Assembly (NCBI RefSeq): GCF_030929495.1
Contig: NZ_JAVFWN010000014.1
Coordinates: 62,001-126,000 of the forward strand
Direction: 5' to 3'
Origin: Nocardioides sp. LHD-245
GTDB taxonomy: Bacteria; Actinomycetota; Actinomycetes; Propionibacteriales; Nocardioidaceae
DNA: 64,000 bases
The position numbers and the translations under genes were made by a program. Under the pieces are notes generated by a model, which was not told where the DNA came from, did no database searches, and was given only the letters and a program-made list of their open reading frames with translations. Positions 15,109 to 23,259 of the stretch are shown one piece after another; within the stretch, counting starts at the first letter, position 1, and every line of letters starts with the position of its first letter.

Positions 15109-16677
15109 GTGGTGCAGCGTCTTCTTCTCGCGGTCGTCGGTGGCGCGCTGCTCACCGCGTCCTTCGAGCCCGTGGCCCTCCCGTGGCTACTGCCGTTCGG
15201 CGTCGCCTGCTACGCGCTCGCCACCCGCGACCTCGCCGTACGCCGGGCGGGGCTGGTCGGTCTCGTCTTCGGCGTCGTCTACTACTTCAGCCACATCTCC
15301 TGGATGCGGGGCTCGATCGGGTCGGACGCCTGGCTGGCCCTGTCCACCATCGAGGCGCTCTTCTACGGCCTGCTGGGCCTCGCCGTGCCCCTACTGCGGC
15401 GGCTGCCGCTCTGGCCGCTGTGGCTGGCAGCGGCCTGGACCACGATGGAGACGGTGCGCAGCGGCTGGCCGTTCAGCGGCATGCCGTGGGGCCGGCTCTC
15501 GTTCGCCGCGATCGACACCCCCGTGGCCCCGGCGGTCGCCTACGTCGGCCTGACCGGCCTCTCCTTCCTGCTGGCGCTCGCAGGGTTCTTCCTGGCCCGG
15601 CTCGCCGAGGCGGCGCTGGCCGGCGAGCGGCGGCGGGCCTGGGCCGCCGCGACGGTCGGCGTCCTGGCGGTGCTGGTGACCCCCGCTGTGGCGCCGTACG
15701 ACGTCCCCGAGACCGGCAGCACGACGGTGGCGGTCGTGCAGGGCGACGTCCCGGGACCGGGCAACGACATCCTGTGGGACCACGAGGGCGTGACCCGCAA
15801 CCACGTCGACGCGACGGTCCGGCTGGCCGCCGACGTCGCCGCCGGGCGGGTGCCACGGCCGGACTTCGTGCTGTGGCCGGAGAACTCCACCGCCGTGGAC
15901 CCCTTCGAGCCCGGTCGGGTCAACACCGGCATCCGGGAGGCCGTCGCGGCCGTCCAGGTGCCGGTGGTGGTGGGCGGGATCGTGGGCGCCGGGCCGAAGC
16001 ACGTCCTCAACCAGGGCATCGTCTGGGACCCGGTCACCGGACCGGGGGACCGCTACACCAAGCACCACCCCGTGCCCTACGGCGAGTACATCCCGATGCG
16101 TGACCTCTGGAACCCCGAGTTCGGCAAGCTGGCGCTGATCACCCGGGACATGAAGAGCGGCACCCGCACCGAGCCGCTGCGGGTCGCCGGCGTCCGGGTG
16201 GGCGACGCCATCTGCTTCGACGTGGCCTACGACGACGTGATGCCGCCGCAGGTCCGCGACGGCGCCGAGCTGCTCGTGGTCCAGACCAGCAACGCGAGCT
16301 TCATCTTCACCCACCAGATCGAGCAGCAGTTCGCGATCACCCGGCTGCGCGCGATCGAGGCCGGGCGCTGGCTCGCGGTCGCCTCGACGAACGGTCAGAC
16401 CGGCGTCATCGCGCCCGACGGCACGGTGGTCGCCTCCGCGACGCCGCGCACGACGGACGTGCTCGTCGAGAGGGTCGGCCTGAGCACGGCGCTCACCCCC
16501 GCCATGTGGCTGGGTCCGTGGCCGGCCCGGTTGTTCACCCTCCTGACGCTCGGTGCTCTCGTGTCAGGTGCCGTCGCGTACCGTCGAAGGCAAGAGTTCG
16601 ATGGCCCTGCGCAGGTGGATCCTCCCGTGGAGCCGCCTGCGCCGTCCCCGACCCCGAGTGAGGCACCCGTTGTCTGA
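15109..16677 (+). CDS. lnt: Apolipoprotein N-acyltransferase
   Basis: A 522-residue integral membrane enzyme that N-acylates the N-terminal cysteine of lipoproteins. About six to eight hydrophobic segments occupy residues 1-200, followed by an outward-facing nitrilase-like domain (about 210-470) with the expected catalytic triad regions: WPENSTAVDPFEPG (Glu), YTKHHPVPYGEYIP (Lys), and AICFDVAYDD (Cys). A last membrane helix is near the C terminus. Its 3' end overlaps the start of the Ppm-type glycosyltransferase, which in Mycobacterium tuberculosis is fused to it in one protein. Confidence 0.94.
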   Translation: MVQRLLLAVVGGALLTASFEPVALPWLLPFGVACYALATRDLAVRRAGLVGLVFGVVYYFSHISWMRGSIGSDAWLALSTIEALFYGLLGLAVPLLRRLPLWPLWLAAAWTTMETVRSGWPFSGMPWGRLSFAAIDTPVAPAVAYVGLTGLSFLLALAGFFLARLAEAALAGERRRAWAAATVGVLAVLVTPAVAPYDVPETGSTTVAVVQGDVPGPGNDILWDHEGVTRNHVDATVRLAADVAAGRVPRPDFVLWPENSTAVDPFEPGRVNTGIREAVAAVQVPVVVGGIVGAGPKHVLNQGIVWDPVTGPGDRYTKHHPVPYGEYIPMRDLWNPEFGKLALITRDMKSGTRTEPLRVAGVRVGDAICFDVAYDDVMPPQVRDGAELLVVQTSNASFIFTHQIEQQFAITRLRAIEAGRWLAVASTNGQTGVIAPDGTVVASATPRTTDVLVERVGLSTALTPAMWLGPWPARLFTLLTLGALVSGAVAYRRRQEFDGPAQVDPPVEPPAPSPTPSEAPVV

Positions 16678-17452
16678 CCAGCTCTCCACGCTGGGCCGCG
16701 CGGTGATGGTCATCCCGACCTACAACGAGGCCGAGAACATCGACTGGATCGTCGATCGCGTCCGCACCGCCCAGCCCCACCTCGACATCCTCGTGGTCGA
16801 CGACGGCTCGCCCGACGGCACCGGGGCCCTCGCCGACCGGCTCGCGCTCGCCGATAGCCAGATCCATGTCCTCCACCGCACCGCCAAGGAGGGGCTCGGG
16901 GCCGCCTATCTCGCCGGCTTCGCCTGGGCTCTCGCGGAGGGGTACGACGTCATCGGCGAGATGGATGCCGACGGCTCCCACCAGCCCGAACAGCTCCAGC
17001 GGCTGCTCGACGGCCTCCTGGACGCCGACCTGGTGATCGGCTCGCGCTGGGTCCCCGGCGGGTCGGTGGTCAACTGGCCGTGGGAGCGCGAGGTCCTCTC
17101 CCGGGGCGGCAACCTCTACGTCCGGCTGCTGCTCGGCATCCGGGTCCGCGACGCCACCGCCGGGTTCCGGCTCTTCCGCCGCTCCACGCTGGAGAAGATC
17201 CGCCTCGACGAGGTCGAGTCCACCGGCTACGTCTTCCAGACCGACCTGGTCACCCGCACCCTCCACGCCGGCCTGACCGTGCGCGAGGTCCCCATCGAGT
17301 TCGTCGAGCGGGTCCGCGGCGAGTCGAAGATGAGCGGGCAGGTCGCCTTGGAGTCCCTCAGGCGGATCACCTGGTGGGGGCTGCGCGAGCGCTGGACCCA
17401 GATGAAGCACCGGCGGCGGGACGCGCCGGAGCGCCAGGTGCAGCACACCTGA
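16670..17452 (+). CDS. ppm1: Polyprenol monophosphomannose synthase (DPM1/Ppm-type glycosyltransferase)
   Basis: A 260-residue GT2 glycosyltransferase that makes polyprenyl-phosphate-mannose, the donor for lipoglycan and protein mannosylation. It has the family's VMVIPTYNEAENID start, VVDDGSPDGTG nucleotide-binding motif, EMDADGSHQPE metal-binding motif and the RVRGESKMSG region near the C terminus. The TTG at 16670 overlaps the lnt stop by 8 bp and has a GAGTGAGG stretch upstream; a longer in-frame start at 16553 would run through the end of lnt and is disfavoured. No membrane helices, as in stand-alone Ppm1 proteins. Confidence 0.92.
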   Translation: MSDQLSTLGRAVMVIPTYNEAENIDWIVDRVRTAQPHLDILVVDDGSPDGTGALADRLALADSQIHVLHRTAKEGLGAAYLAGFAWALAEGYDVIGEMDADGSHQPEQLQRLLDGLLDADLVIGSRWVPGGSVVNWPWEREVLSRGGNLYVRLLLGIRVRDATAGFRLFRRSTLEKIRLDEVESTGYVFQTDLVTRTLHAGLTVREVPIEFVERVRGESKMSGQVALESLRRITWWGLRERWTQMKHRRRDAPERQVQHT

Positions 17453-17477
17453 TGACGCCGACGAGGGGGAGGACCGG

Positions 17478-17951
17478 ATGAGCCGGAGGTCGCGCCGCCG
17501 CGCCGCGGTGCTGCTGTTCCTCGCCTTCGTGGTGATGCCGGTCCTCGAGATCGTCGTCCTCATCCAGGTCGGCCAGGTGATCGGTCCCTGGTGGACGATC
17601 CTGCTCCTCGTCCTCGACAGCATCGTCGGTGCCTGGCTGATCAAGCGCGAGGGAAGGCGGGCCTGGCTCGCGCTGCGGGAGCGGGTGGAGACCGGCCGCC
17701 TACCGGCTCGCGAGCTCGCGGACGGCGTCCTGGTGGTGCTCGGCGGCGCCTTCCTGCTCAGCCCGGGCTTCGTCACCGACGTGCTCGGCATCCTGCTCAT
17801 CGTGCCCGTCACCCGGCCGTTGTTCCGCGGCCTGCTGATGGCCTACGCCGGCCGGCAGGTGACCCGTCGTACGGCGCCGATGGCCCCCGGAAACGGCACT
17901 CGCCCCGGACCGACCGTGGTCCGGGGCGAGGTCATCGACGAGGGGGAGTGA
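17478..17951 (+). CDS. fxsA: FxsA family membrane protein
   Basis: A 157-residue inner-membrane protein with the FxsA domain: two N-terminal hydrophobic helices, a cytoplasmic segment, and a third helix in LADGVLVVLGGAFLLSPGFV, followed by TDVLGILLIVPVTRP. FxsA in E. coli relieves phage T7 exclusion by F plasmid when overproduced; the normal role is unknown. The ATG has a strong GGGGGAGGA ribosome binding site 5 bp upstream. It follows ppm1 by 25 bp and faces rbpA. Confidence 0.88.
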   Translation: MSRRSRRRAAVLLFLAFVVMPVLEIVVLIQVGQVIGPWWTILLLVLDSIVGAWLIKREGRRAWLALRERVETGRLPARELADGVLVVLGGAFLLSPGFVTDVLGILLIVPVTRPLFRGLLMAYAGRQVTRRTAPMAPGNGTRPGPTVVRGEVIDEGE

Positions 17952-17964
17952 GCCCCCGCGTCGC

Positions 17965-18354
17965 TCAGGCCTTCGCGGGCTTCTTCTTGCGGGCGTTGGC
18001 GCGGTGCAGGTGCGCCGGACCGATCTCGCCCCCGCGGAGCAGCTCGAGCCGCTCGGTGAGGATCTCCTCGAGCTCCTTCTCCGAGCGACGCTCGAGCAGC
18101 ATGTCCCAGTGGGTGCGCTGTGGCTTCTCGGCCTTCACCTCACGCTCGATGCCGGCGGTCGACTCCGCCTCGAGGCCGCAGCGCGGGCACTCCCAGACGG
18201 CCGGCACGTCGGCCTCGATCGACATCGTGATCTCGAACTCGTGGCCGTGCGGGCACTTGTAGCCGACCTGCTGTCGGGCAGCGAACTCGATCCCGCGCTC
18301 GTCCTCGAAGGACTGGCCCCCCAGTCGGGCACCGCGCAGTGTGCGCTCTGCCAT
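17965..18354 (-). CDS. rbpA: RNA polymerase-binding protein RbpA
   Basis: A 129-residue RbpA that binds sigma and RNA polymerase, stabilises open complexes and lowers rifampicin sensitivity in streptomycetes. It keeps the core zinc-binding layout (KCPHGHEF and WECPRCG, residues about 34-62) and the sigma-interacting C-terminal region RTHWDMLLERRSEKELEEIL. The last ten residues are Lys/Ala-rich. A SigR-type promoter lies 38-63 bp upstream, which fits its known control by disulfide stress in Streptomyces. Confidence 0.95.
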   Translation of the reverse strand: MAERTLRGARLGGQSFEDERGIEFAARQQVGYKCPHGHEFEITMSIEADVPAVWECPRCGLEAESTAGIEREVKAEKPQRTHWDMLLERRSEKELEEILTERLELLRGGEIGPAHLHRANARKKKPAKA

Positions 18355-18391
18355 CAGACCCCACCTCCCGTGTCTCGTCCTCGAACCCTTT

Positions 18392-18417
18392 AACGCTACC
18401 CGGCGGTAAAAGGTTCC
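18392..18417 (-). promoter_or_regulatory. SigR-like promoter before rbpA
   Basis: On the minus strand the sequence reads GGAAC-N18-GTT, close to the SigR/SigH consensus GGAAT-N18/19-GTT. The expected transcription start is about 30 bp before the rbpA ATG. Regulation of rbpA by SigR is known in Streptomyces. Confidence 0.65.
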
Positions 18418-18426
18418 AATCCCGGC

Positions 18427-19782
18427 TCAGATGACCGCGGGGCGGGCATTGCCGGCGTCGCGGATGCCGCGCTCGGTGTCGACGCGCAGGAGCAGCAGGC
18501 CGCCGAGGACGAAGAACGCGATCAGGGCGAAGATCGCCGGCCGGTAGGAGTCGGTGAGCTGGTAGACCAGCCCGAAGGTCAGCGTCCCGAACCAGGAGGT
18601 GCCCCGGTCCATGGCGTGGTAGAGGCTGAAGTACTCCGCCTCCTTGCCGCGGGGGATGAACAGCGAGAAGTACGACCGCGCGAGCGCCTGGGTGCCGCCC
18701 AGGACGACGCCGATCGCGACGCCGAGGACGAGGAACGGCACCAGCTGTCCCTTCGGCACCACGAGCGCGACGGTGACGATGCCCATCCAGCCCACGATGC
18801 CGCCGAGGATCACCTTCTTGGCGCCAAAGCGCGCGGCCGCGCGGCCGAAGGCGATCGCGCCGAACATCGCGACGAACTGGACCAGCAGGTAGGTGCCGAG
18901 GACCGTGCCCTCCTCGAAGTCCAGCTCCTCGATGCCGAACGTCGACGCGGAAGCGATGACGGTCTGGATGCCGTCGTTGAAGAACAGGTAGGCGACCAGG
19001 AAGGTCAGGGCGACCGGATAGTTGCGCAGATCCTTCAGCGTGGCCGCGAGCTGGCCGAAGGAACGGCTCAGCAGGCCGCCCTCGACGTCCTCCACGGCGG
19101 CCGGCTGGTGCTGCTTGATGCCGCGCCACGGGATGATCATGAACGCCGCCCACCACACCGCCGCCGACAGCAGCGAGAGGCGCACGGCCATCTCCTTGTC
19201 GAGTCCGAGCGCCTCGTGGAAGGTGACGACGAGGAAGTTGACGGCGAGCAGCAGCCCGCCGCCGGCGTACCCGTAGGCCCAGCCGACCGACGACGTCCGG
19301 TCGCGTTCGGCCTCCGTCGAGATCAGCGGCAGGACCGAGTCGCTGACGACGATCGCCGCCCCCGCGGCGAGGTTGGCGACCATGAACGCGATGCTGCCGA
19401 ACAGCCAGTTCTCGCCACTCATGAAGAACAGCAGGCCGGCTGCGGTCGCACCCACCCAGGACAGGCCGACGAGCAGGTCCGGCTTGCGGGCGGTGCGGTC
19501 GGCGAGGGCGCCGACGATCGGGAAGATCAGGGCGCTGAGCAGGGTCGAGATCGTGATGACGTACGACGGCAGCGAGCCCGGCGCGATCGCGAGTCCGAGG
19601 ACATGGATCCGACCGTGCTCGCCGACGGCGTTCTCGGCGACCGAGATGAGATAGGGCGCGAACAGGACGCCCGCCACGGTGGTCTGGAAGGCCGAGGCGG
19701 CCCAGTCCGTGAAGTACCAGGCGCGCTGCTCCCGGGCCCGGTTCAGCGGTCCCAGGTCCGCGATGCCGCTCGCCTCGCTCAT
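18427..19782 (-). CDS. MFS transporter, Atg22/UMF1-like
   Basis: A 451-residue membrane protein with about 11-12 hydrophobic segments in two halves, of the MFS family related to yeast Atg22. Typical segments are ALIFPIVGALADRTARKP (between helices 2 and 3) and IIPWRG near the middle. The substrate is unknown; Atg22 exports amino acids from the vacuole. It overlaps the upstream GDPD stop by four bases (ATGA), and an AGGGAGGGG site precedes its ATG, so both are probably co-expressed with the HTH-MurA gene. Confidence 0.85.
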   Translation of the reverse strand: MSEASGIADLGPLNRAREQRAWYFTDWAASAFQTTVAGVLFAPYLISVAENAVGEHGRIHVLGLAIAPGSLPSYVITISTLLSALIFPIVGALADRTARKPDLLVGLSWVGATAAGLLFFMSGENWLFGSIAFMVANLAAGAAIVVSDSVLPLISTEAERDRTSSVGWAYGYAGGGLLLAVNFLVVTFHEALGLDKEMAVRLSLLSAAVWWAAFMIIPWRGIKQHQPAAVEDVEGGLLSRSFGQLAATLKDLRNYPVALTFLVAYLFFNDGIQTVIASASTFGIEELDFEEGTVLGTYLLVQFVAMFGAIAFGRAAARFGAKKVILGGIVGWMGIVTVALVVPKGQLVPFLVLGVAIGVVLGGTQALARSYFSLFIPRGKEAEYFSLYHAMDRGTSWFGTLTFGLVYQLTDSYRPAIFALIAFFVLGGLLLLRVDTERGIRDAGNARPAVI

Positions 19783-20570
19783 GCTGTCGCCCCTCCCTGC
19801 GCCGACCGCCACTGGCCGCGCGCCAGGAGGACATCCTTGAGCAGGTCGGTGCGGTCCGTGAAGAGCCCGTCGACCCCGCGGTCGAGCAGGGTGGTCATCT
19901 CGGCCGGGTCGTCGATGGTCCAGACGTGGACCTGGAGACCGGCGGCGTGCGCCCGGCGGACCAGACCGGCGGTGGTCACGGTGAACCCGCGCCGGCGGTG
20001 CGGGACCTGGAAGGCGGCGAAGCCACGGCCGGCGAGCAGCCGGGCGAGCCGGGTGCTGGGGGAGAGCCGGAAGGCCACGATCTGCCAGGGGTCGGCCGCG
20101 GTGGGCACCCGGTCGCCGGTGAGCTCCCGGAACCGCCGGATCCGCCGGCGGGAGAACGACGCCACGAGCAGGCGGTCCCACAGATCGCGCTCCCGGACCA
20201 GGTCGGCCAGCGCGGTCACGGCTCCGTCGGACTTGAGGTCGATGTTGAACCGGGCGTCGGGGAAGGCGTCGAGGAGCTCGACCAGCGTCGGCACCTGCTC
20301 GCGGCCGGCGATCCGGGCCCGGCGTACGTCGGCCAGGGTGAGCCGCCCCACGGCGCCCTGCCGGTCGGTGACCCGGTCCAGCACGTCGTCGTGGAAGGCG
20401 AGCAGGACGCCGTCGGCGGTCACGTGGACGTCGGTCTCGAGGTAGTCGTAGCCCAGGGCCGCGGCGTGCCGGAAGGCGGCCAGGGTGTTCTCGAGACCCT
20501 CGATCTCGGGATGGTAGGCGCCGCCACGGTGCGCGAACGCCAGCACCCGGCCCGGCTCGAGGTAGGTCAC
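19779..20570 (-). CDS. Glycerophosphodiester phosphodiesterase
   Basis: A 263-residue GDPD that hydrolyses glycerophosphodiesters to glycerol-3-phosphate and an alcohol. The catalytic signature is present: AFAHRGG near the N terminus, ENTLAAFRHAAALGYDYLETDVH with Glu-Thr-Asp metal ligands, and FHDDVLDR. The C-terminal VWTIDDPAEMTTLLDRGVDG segment is also typical. The GTG at 20570 starts 4 bp after the stop of the HTH-MurA gene; an ATG at 20606 inside that gene is an alternative. No signal peptide, so cytoplasmic. Confidence 0.9.
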   Translation of the reverse strand: MTYLEPGRVLAFAHRGGAYHPEIEGLENTLAAFRHAAALGYDYLETDVHVTADGVLLAFHDDVLDRVTDRQGAVGRLTLADVRRARIAGREQVPTLVELLDAFPDARFNIDLKSDGAVTALADLVRERDLWDRLLVASFSRRRIRRFRELTGDRVPTAADPWQIVAFRLSPSTRLARLLAGRGFAAFQVPHRRRGFTVTTAGLVRRAHAAGLQVHVWTIDDPAEMTTLLDRGVDGLFTDRTDLLKDVLLARGQWRSAQGGATA

Positions 20571-20574
20571 GGCC

Positions 20575-22116
20575 CTAGATGTCTCTGAACGTCTCGATCT
20601 CGGCACCGAGGTCGCTGAGTCGCTCGGCGAGGTCCTCGTAGCCGCGGTGGATGACGTAGGTGCTGCGCAGCACCGAGGTGCCCTTGCTCGCCAGCATGGC
20701 GAGCAGGACGACGACGGCGGGCCGCAGGGCCGGCGGGCAGACCAGCTCGGTGCCGGTCCATGACGTGGGGCCGTCGATCTGCACCCGGTGGGGGTCGAGC
20801 AGGGTGACCCGCCCGCCGAGCTTGTTGAGCTCGGTGAGGTAGATCGCCCGGTTGTCGTAGACCCAGTCGTTGAGGTACGTCGTGCCCTCGGCCACGGCGG
20901 CGATGACCGCGAAGAAGGGCAGGTTGTCGATGTTGAGGCCCGGGAAGGGCATCGGGTGGATCTTGTCGCGCGGCGCGACGAGGTCCGAGGGGTGGGTCGT
21001 GATGTCGACGAGCCGGGTGCGTCCGTTGGCCGCGAGGTACTCCTCGGAGCGGTCGTAGCGGAAGCCCATCTCCTCCAGGACCGCGAGCTCGATCTCCAGG
21101 AACTCGATCGGCGCGCGCCGGATGGTGATCTCGGAACGGGTGACGATCGCCGCGGCGAGCAGCGACATCGCCTCGATCGGGTCCTCGCTGGGGGAGTAGT
21201 CGACGTCGACGTCGATGGTCTCGCGGCCGGTGACGGTGAGTGTCGTCGTGCCGATGCCCTCGACCTCGACGCCGAGCGCCTGCAGGTAGAAGCACAGGTC
21301 CTGGACCATGTAGTTGGACGAGGCGTTGCGGATGACGGTGGTGCCCGGGTGCAGGGCGGCTGCCATCAGCGCGTTCTCGGTCACCGTGTCGCCGCGCTCG
21401 GTGAGCACGATCGGTCGGCCGGGGACGATCGCCCGGTTGAGCTGCGCGTGGTACCAGCCGTCGGTGGCCTTCACCTCCAGGCCGAACGGCCGCAGCGCCG
21501 ACATGTGTGGCTCGACCGTGCGGGTGCCGAGGTTGCAGCCCCCGGCGTACGGCAGCTCGAAGGTGTCGGCCCGGTGGAGCAGGGGGCCGAGGAACATGAT
21601 GACCGAGCGGGTCCGCCGCGCGGCCTCCTCGTCGATCCGGGTGAGGTCGATGTCCTTGGGCGGGATGATCTCGAGGTCGTTGTCCGCGTTGATCCAGCGC
21701 GTCTGCACGCCGATGCTCGTCAGCACCTCGAGCAGCCGGTTGACCTCCTCGATCCGCGCCACCTTGCGCAGGGTGGTGCGGCCCCGGTTGAGCAGTGCCG
21801 CGCACAGCAGCGCGACGCCGGCGTTCTTCGAGGTCTTGACGTCGATGCTGCCGGACAGCGCGGTCGGGCCCTTGACCCGCAGATGGGTGGGTCCGGCACC
21901 GAGCGCGACGATCTCGGAGTCCAGCGCGGCGCCGATCCTGGCGAGCATCTCCAGGGATAGGTTCTGGTGGCCCTTCTCGATGCGATTGATCGCGCTCTGG
22001 CTGGTGCCGAGGCGTTCGGCGAGCTGGGCCTGGGTGAGCCCGCGGTGCTTGCGGGCGTCGCGGATCAGGTTGCCGATCCGGCCCTTGTAGTCTTCGTGGG
22101 GCACGTCGAGCGTCAT
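20575..22116 (-). CDS. MurA-like enolpyruvyl transferase with N-terminal XRE helix-turn-helix
   Basis: A 513-residue fusion. Residues about 11-70 are an XRE-type DNA-binding domain (LIRDARKHRGLTQAQLAERL, TSQSAINRIEKG). From about residue 78 it is a full UDP-GlcNAc 1-carboxyvinyltransferase (EPSP synthase fold). Residues expected for catalysis are kept: Lys97-Asn98 (TSKNAG), Cys194 (AGGCNLGTRTVE, equivalent to E. coli Cys115), the Asp in LNIDNLPF, and Arg in ALRPAVVV. It may make the first committed peptidoglycan precursor, act as a second MurA, or be a regulator that senses UDP-GlcNAc. It leads an operon with GDPD and the MFS gene. Confidence 0.88.
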   Translation of the reverse strand: MTLDVPHEDYKGRIGNLIRDARKHRGLTQAQLAERLGTSQSAINRIEKGHQNLSLEMLARIGAALDSEIVALGAGPTHLRVKGPTALSGSIDVKTSKNAGVALLCAALLNRGRTTLRKVARIEEVNRLLEVLTSIGVQTRWINADNDLEIIPPKDIDLTRIDEEAARRTRSVIMFLGPLLHRADTFELPYAGGCNLGTRTVEPHMSALRPFGLEVKATDGWYHAQLNRAIVPGRPIVLTERGDTVTENALMAAALHPGTTVIRNASSNYMVQDLCFYLQALGVEVEGIGTTTLTVTGRETIDVDVDYSPSEDPIEAMSLLAAAIVTRSEITIRRAPIEFLEIELAVLEEMGFRYDRSEEYLAANGRTRLVDITTHPSDLVAPRDKIHPMPFPGLNIDNLPFFAVIAAVAEGTTYLNDWVYDNRAIYLTELNKLGGRVTLLDPHRVQIDGPTSWTGTELVCPPALRPAVVVLLAMLASKGTSVLRSTYVIHRGYEDLAERLSDLGAEIETFRDI

Positions 22117-22131
22117 GCCTCGACGGTAACT

Positions 22132-22143
22132 CACATATGAGAT
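22132..22143. promoter_or_regulatory. Near-palindrome TCACATATGAGA, possible operator
   Basis: This CATATG-centred near-palindrome lies 16 bp upstream of the HTH-MurA start, between it and the divergent dehydrogenase. It would suit autoregulation by the XRE domain, but there is no second copy to support it. Confidence 0.25.
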
Positions 22144-22199
22144 AGCGCAAGTCGCCACGGCGGGCTGCCGCCCCAGGGAAGGTCTGCGAGGATCCTCAC

Positions 22200-23219
22200 A
22201 TGCACGCGACCACGATCCACGCCGCGGGTGACATCCGGTTCGAAGAGGTCCCGGATCCCCAGCTCAAGAGGCCCACCGACGCCATCGTCAAGGTGACGGC
22301 CGGCTGCATCTGCGGATCCGACCTGTGGCCCTACCGCGGCGAGAACCGGATCCGTCCCGGAGCCACGATCGGGCACGAGTGCGTGGGCGTCGTGGAGGAG
22401 GTCGGCAGCGAGGTCCGCGACATCCGTGCCGGCGACTTCGTCGTCGTCCCGTTCTGCCACTGCGACAACACCTGCGCCCACTGCCGCGCCGGCGTCCACT
22501 CCGCGTGCGTCAACCTCGGCGGCACGACCAGCGGGCAGGCGGAGTACGCCCGGGTCGGGCAGGCCGATGGGAGCCTGGTCCGCACCGAGGCCCCCGCGGA
22601 CGACGACGCGCTGCTCGCCTCGCTGCTGGCGCTCAGCGACGTGATGCCGACCGGCTGGCACGCCGCCGTCGCGGCCGGCGTGAAGCCCGGTGACACGGCC
22701 GTCGTGGTCGGCGACGGCGCGGTGGGGCTGTGCGGCGTCATCGCCGCCTCGATGCTCGGCGCGGAGCGGATCATCGCGATGTCGCGCCACGAGCCCCGCC
22801 AGGAGCTCGCCCGCGCCTTCGGTGCGACCCATGTCGTCGCCGCCCGCGGCGAGGAGGGAGTCGCCGAGGTGCGCGAGCTCACCGACGGCATCGGCGCCGA
22901 CGCGGTCCTGGAGTGCGTCGGCACCAACGACGCGATGACCACCGCGATCGGCGTCGCCCGCCCGGGCGGCGGCGTCGGCTTCGTGGGGGTGCCGCACGGC
23001 ATCGAGCTGCCCGTGCGCACCCTGTTCGAGAGGAACATCGGGCTGCGCGGCGGCATCGCGCCGGTGCGCCGCTACCTCCCCGAGCTGCTGACGGCGGTCC
23101 AGGAGCGCCGTATCGAGCCGGGCCGGGTCTTCGATCTCGCCCTGCCCCTCGCCGAGGTGGCCGACGGCTACCGCGCCATGGACGAGCGCCGGGCGATCAA
23201 GGTGCTGCTGCGGCCGTGA
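22200..23219 (+). CDS. Zinc-dependent alcohol dehydrogenase family protein
   Basis: A 339-residue medium-chain dehydrogenase. It has the catalytic-zinc segment CICGSDLWPYRG and IGHECVGVVEEVG, a structural-zinc-type cysteine cluster (CHCDNTCAHCRAGVHSAC, residues about 84-101), and a Rossmann fold with VVGDGAVGLCGVIAA. The reaction is NAD(P)-dependent oxidation of an alcohol; the substrate is unknown. It is divergent from the HTH-MurA gene. A GAGGAT hexamer 6 bp before the ATG may be a leaderless -10. Confidence 0.9.
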   Translation: MHATTIHAAGDIRFEEVPDPQLKRPTDAIVKVTAGCICGSDLWPYRGENRIRPGATIGHECVGVVEEVGSEVRDIRAGDFVVVPFCHCDNTCAHCRAGVHSACVNLGGTTSGQAEYARVGQADGSLVRTEAPADDDALLASLLALSDVMPTGWHAAVAAGVKPGDTAVVVGDGAVGLCGVIAASMLGAERIIAMSRHEPRQELARAFGATHVVAARGEEGVAEVRELTDGIGADAVLECVGTNDAMTTAIGVARPGGGVGFVGVPHGIELPVRTLFERNIGLRGGIAPVRRYLPELLTAVQERRIEPGRVFDLALPLAEVADGYRAMDERRAIKVLLRP

Positions 23220-23246
23220 CACCGCGCGGATGTCGACGTCGCGACC

Positions 23247-23252
23247 TAGCGT
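23247..23252 (+). promoter_or_regulatory. -10 box TAGCGT
   Basis: TAGCGT lies 7 bp before the ATG at 23260 and decides that start over an in-frame TTG/ATG-like codon at 23230. Confidence 0.5.
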
Positions 23253-23259
23253 GGCGACC

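Noticed and set aside
16553..16669. Longer start for ppm1
   Set aside because: Those codons are the out-of-frame 3' end of lnt; Ppm proteins begin near the VMVIPTYNE motif.
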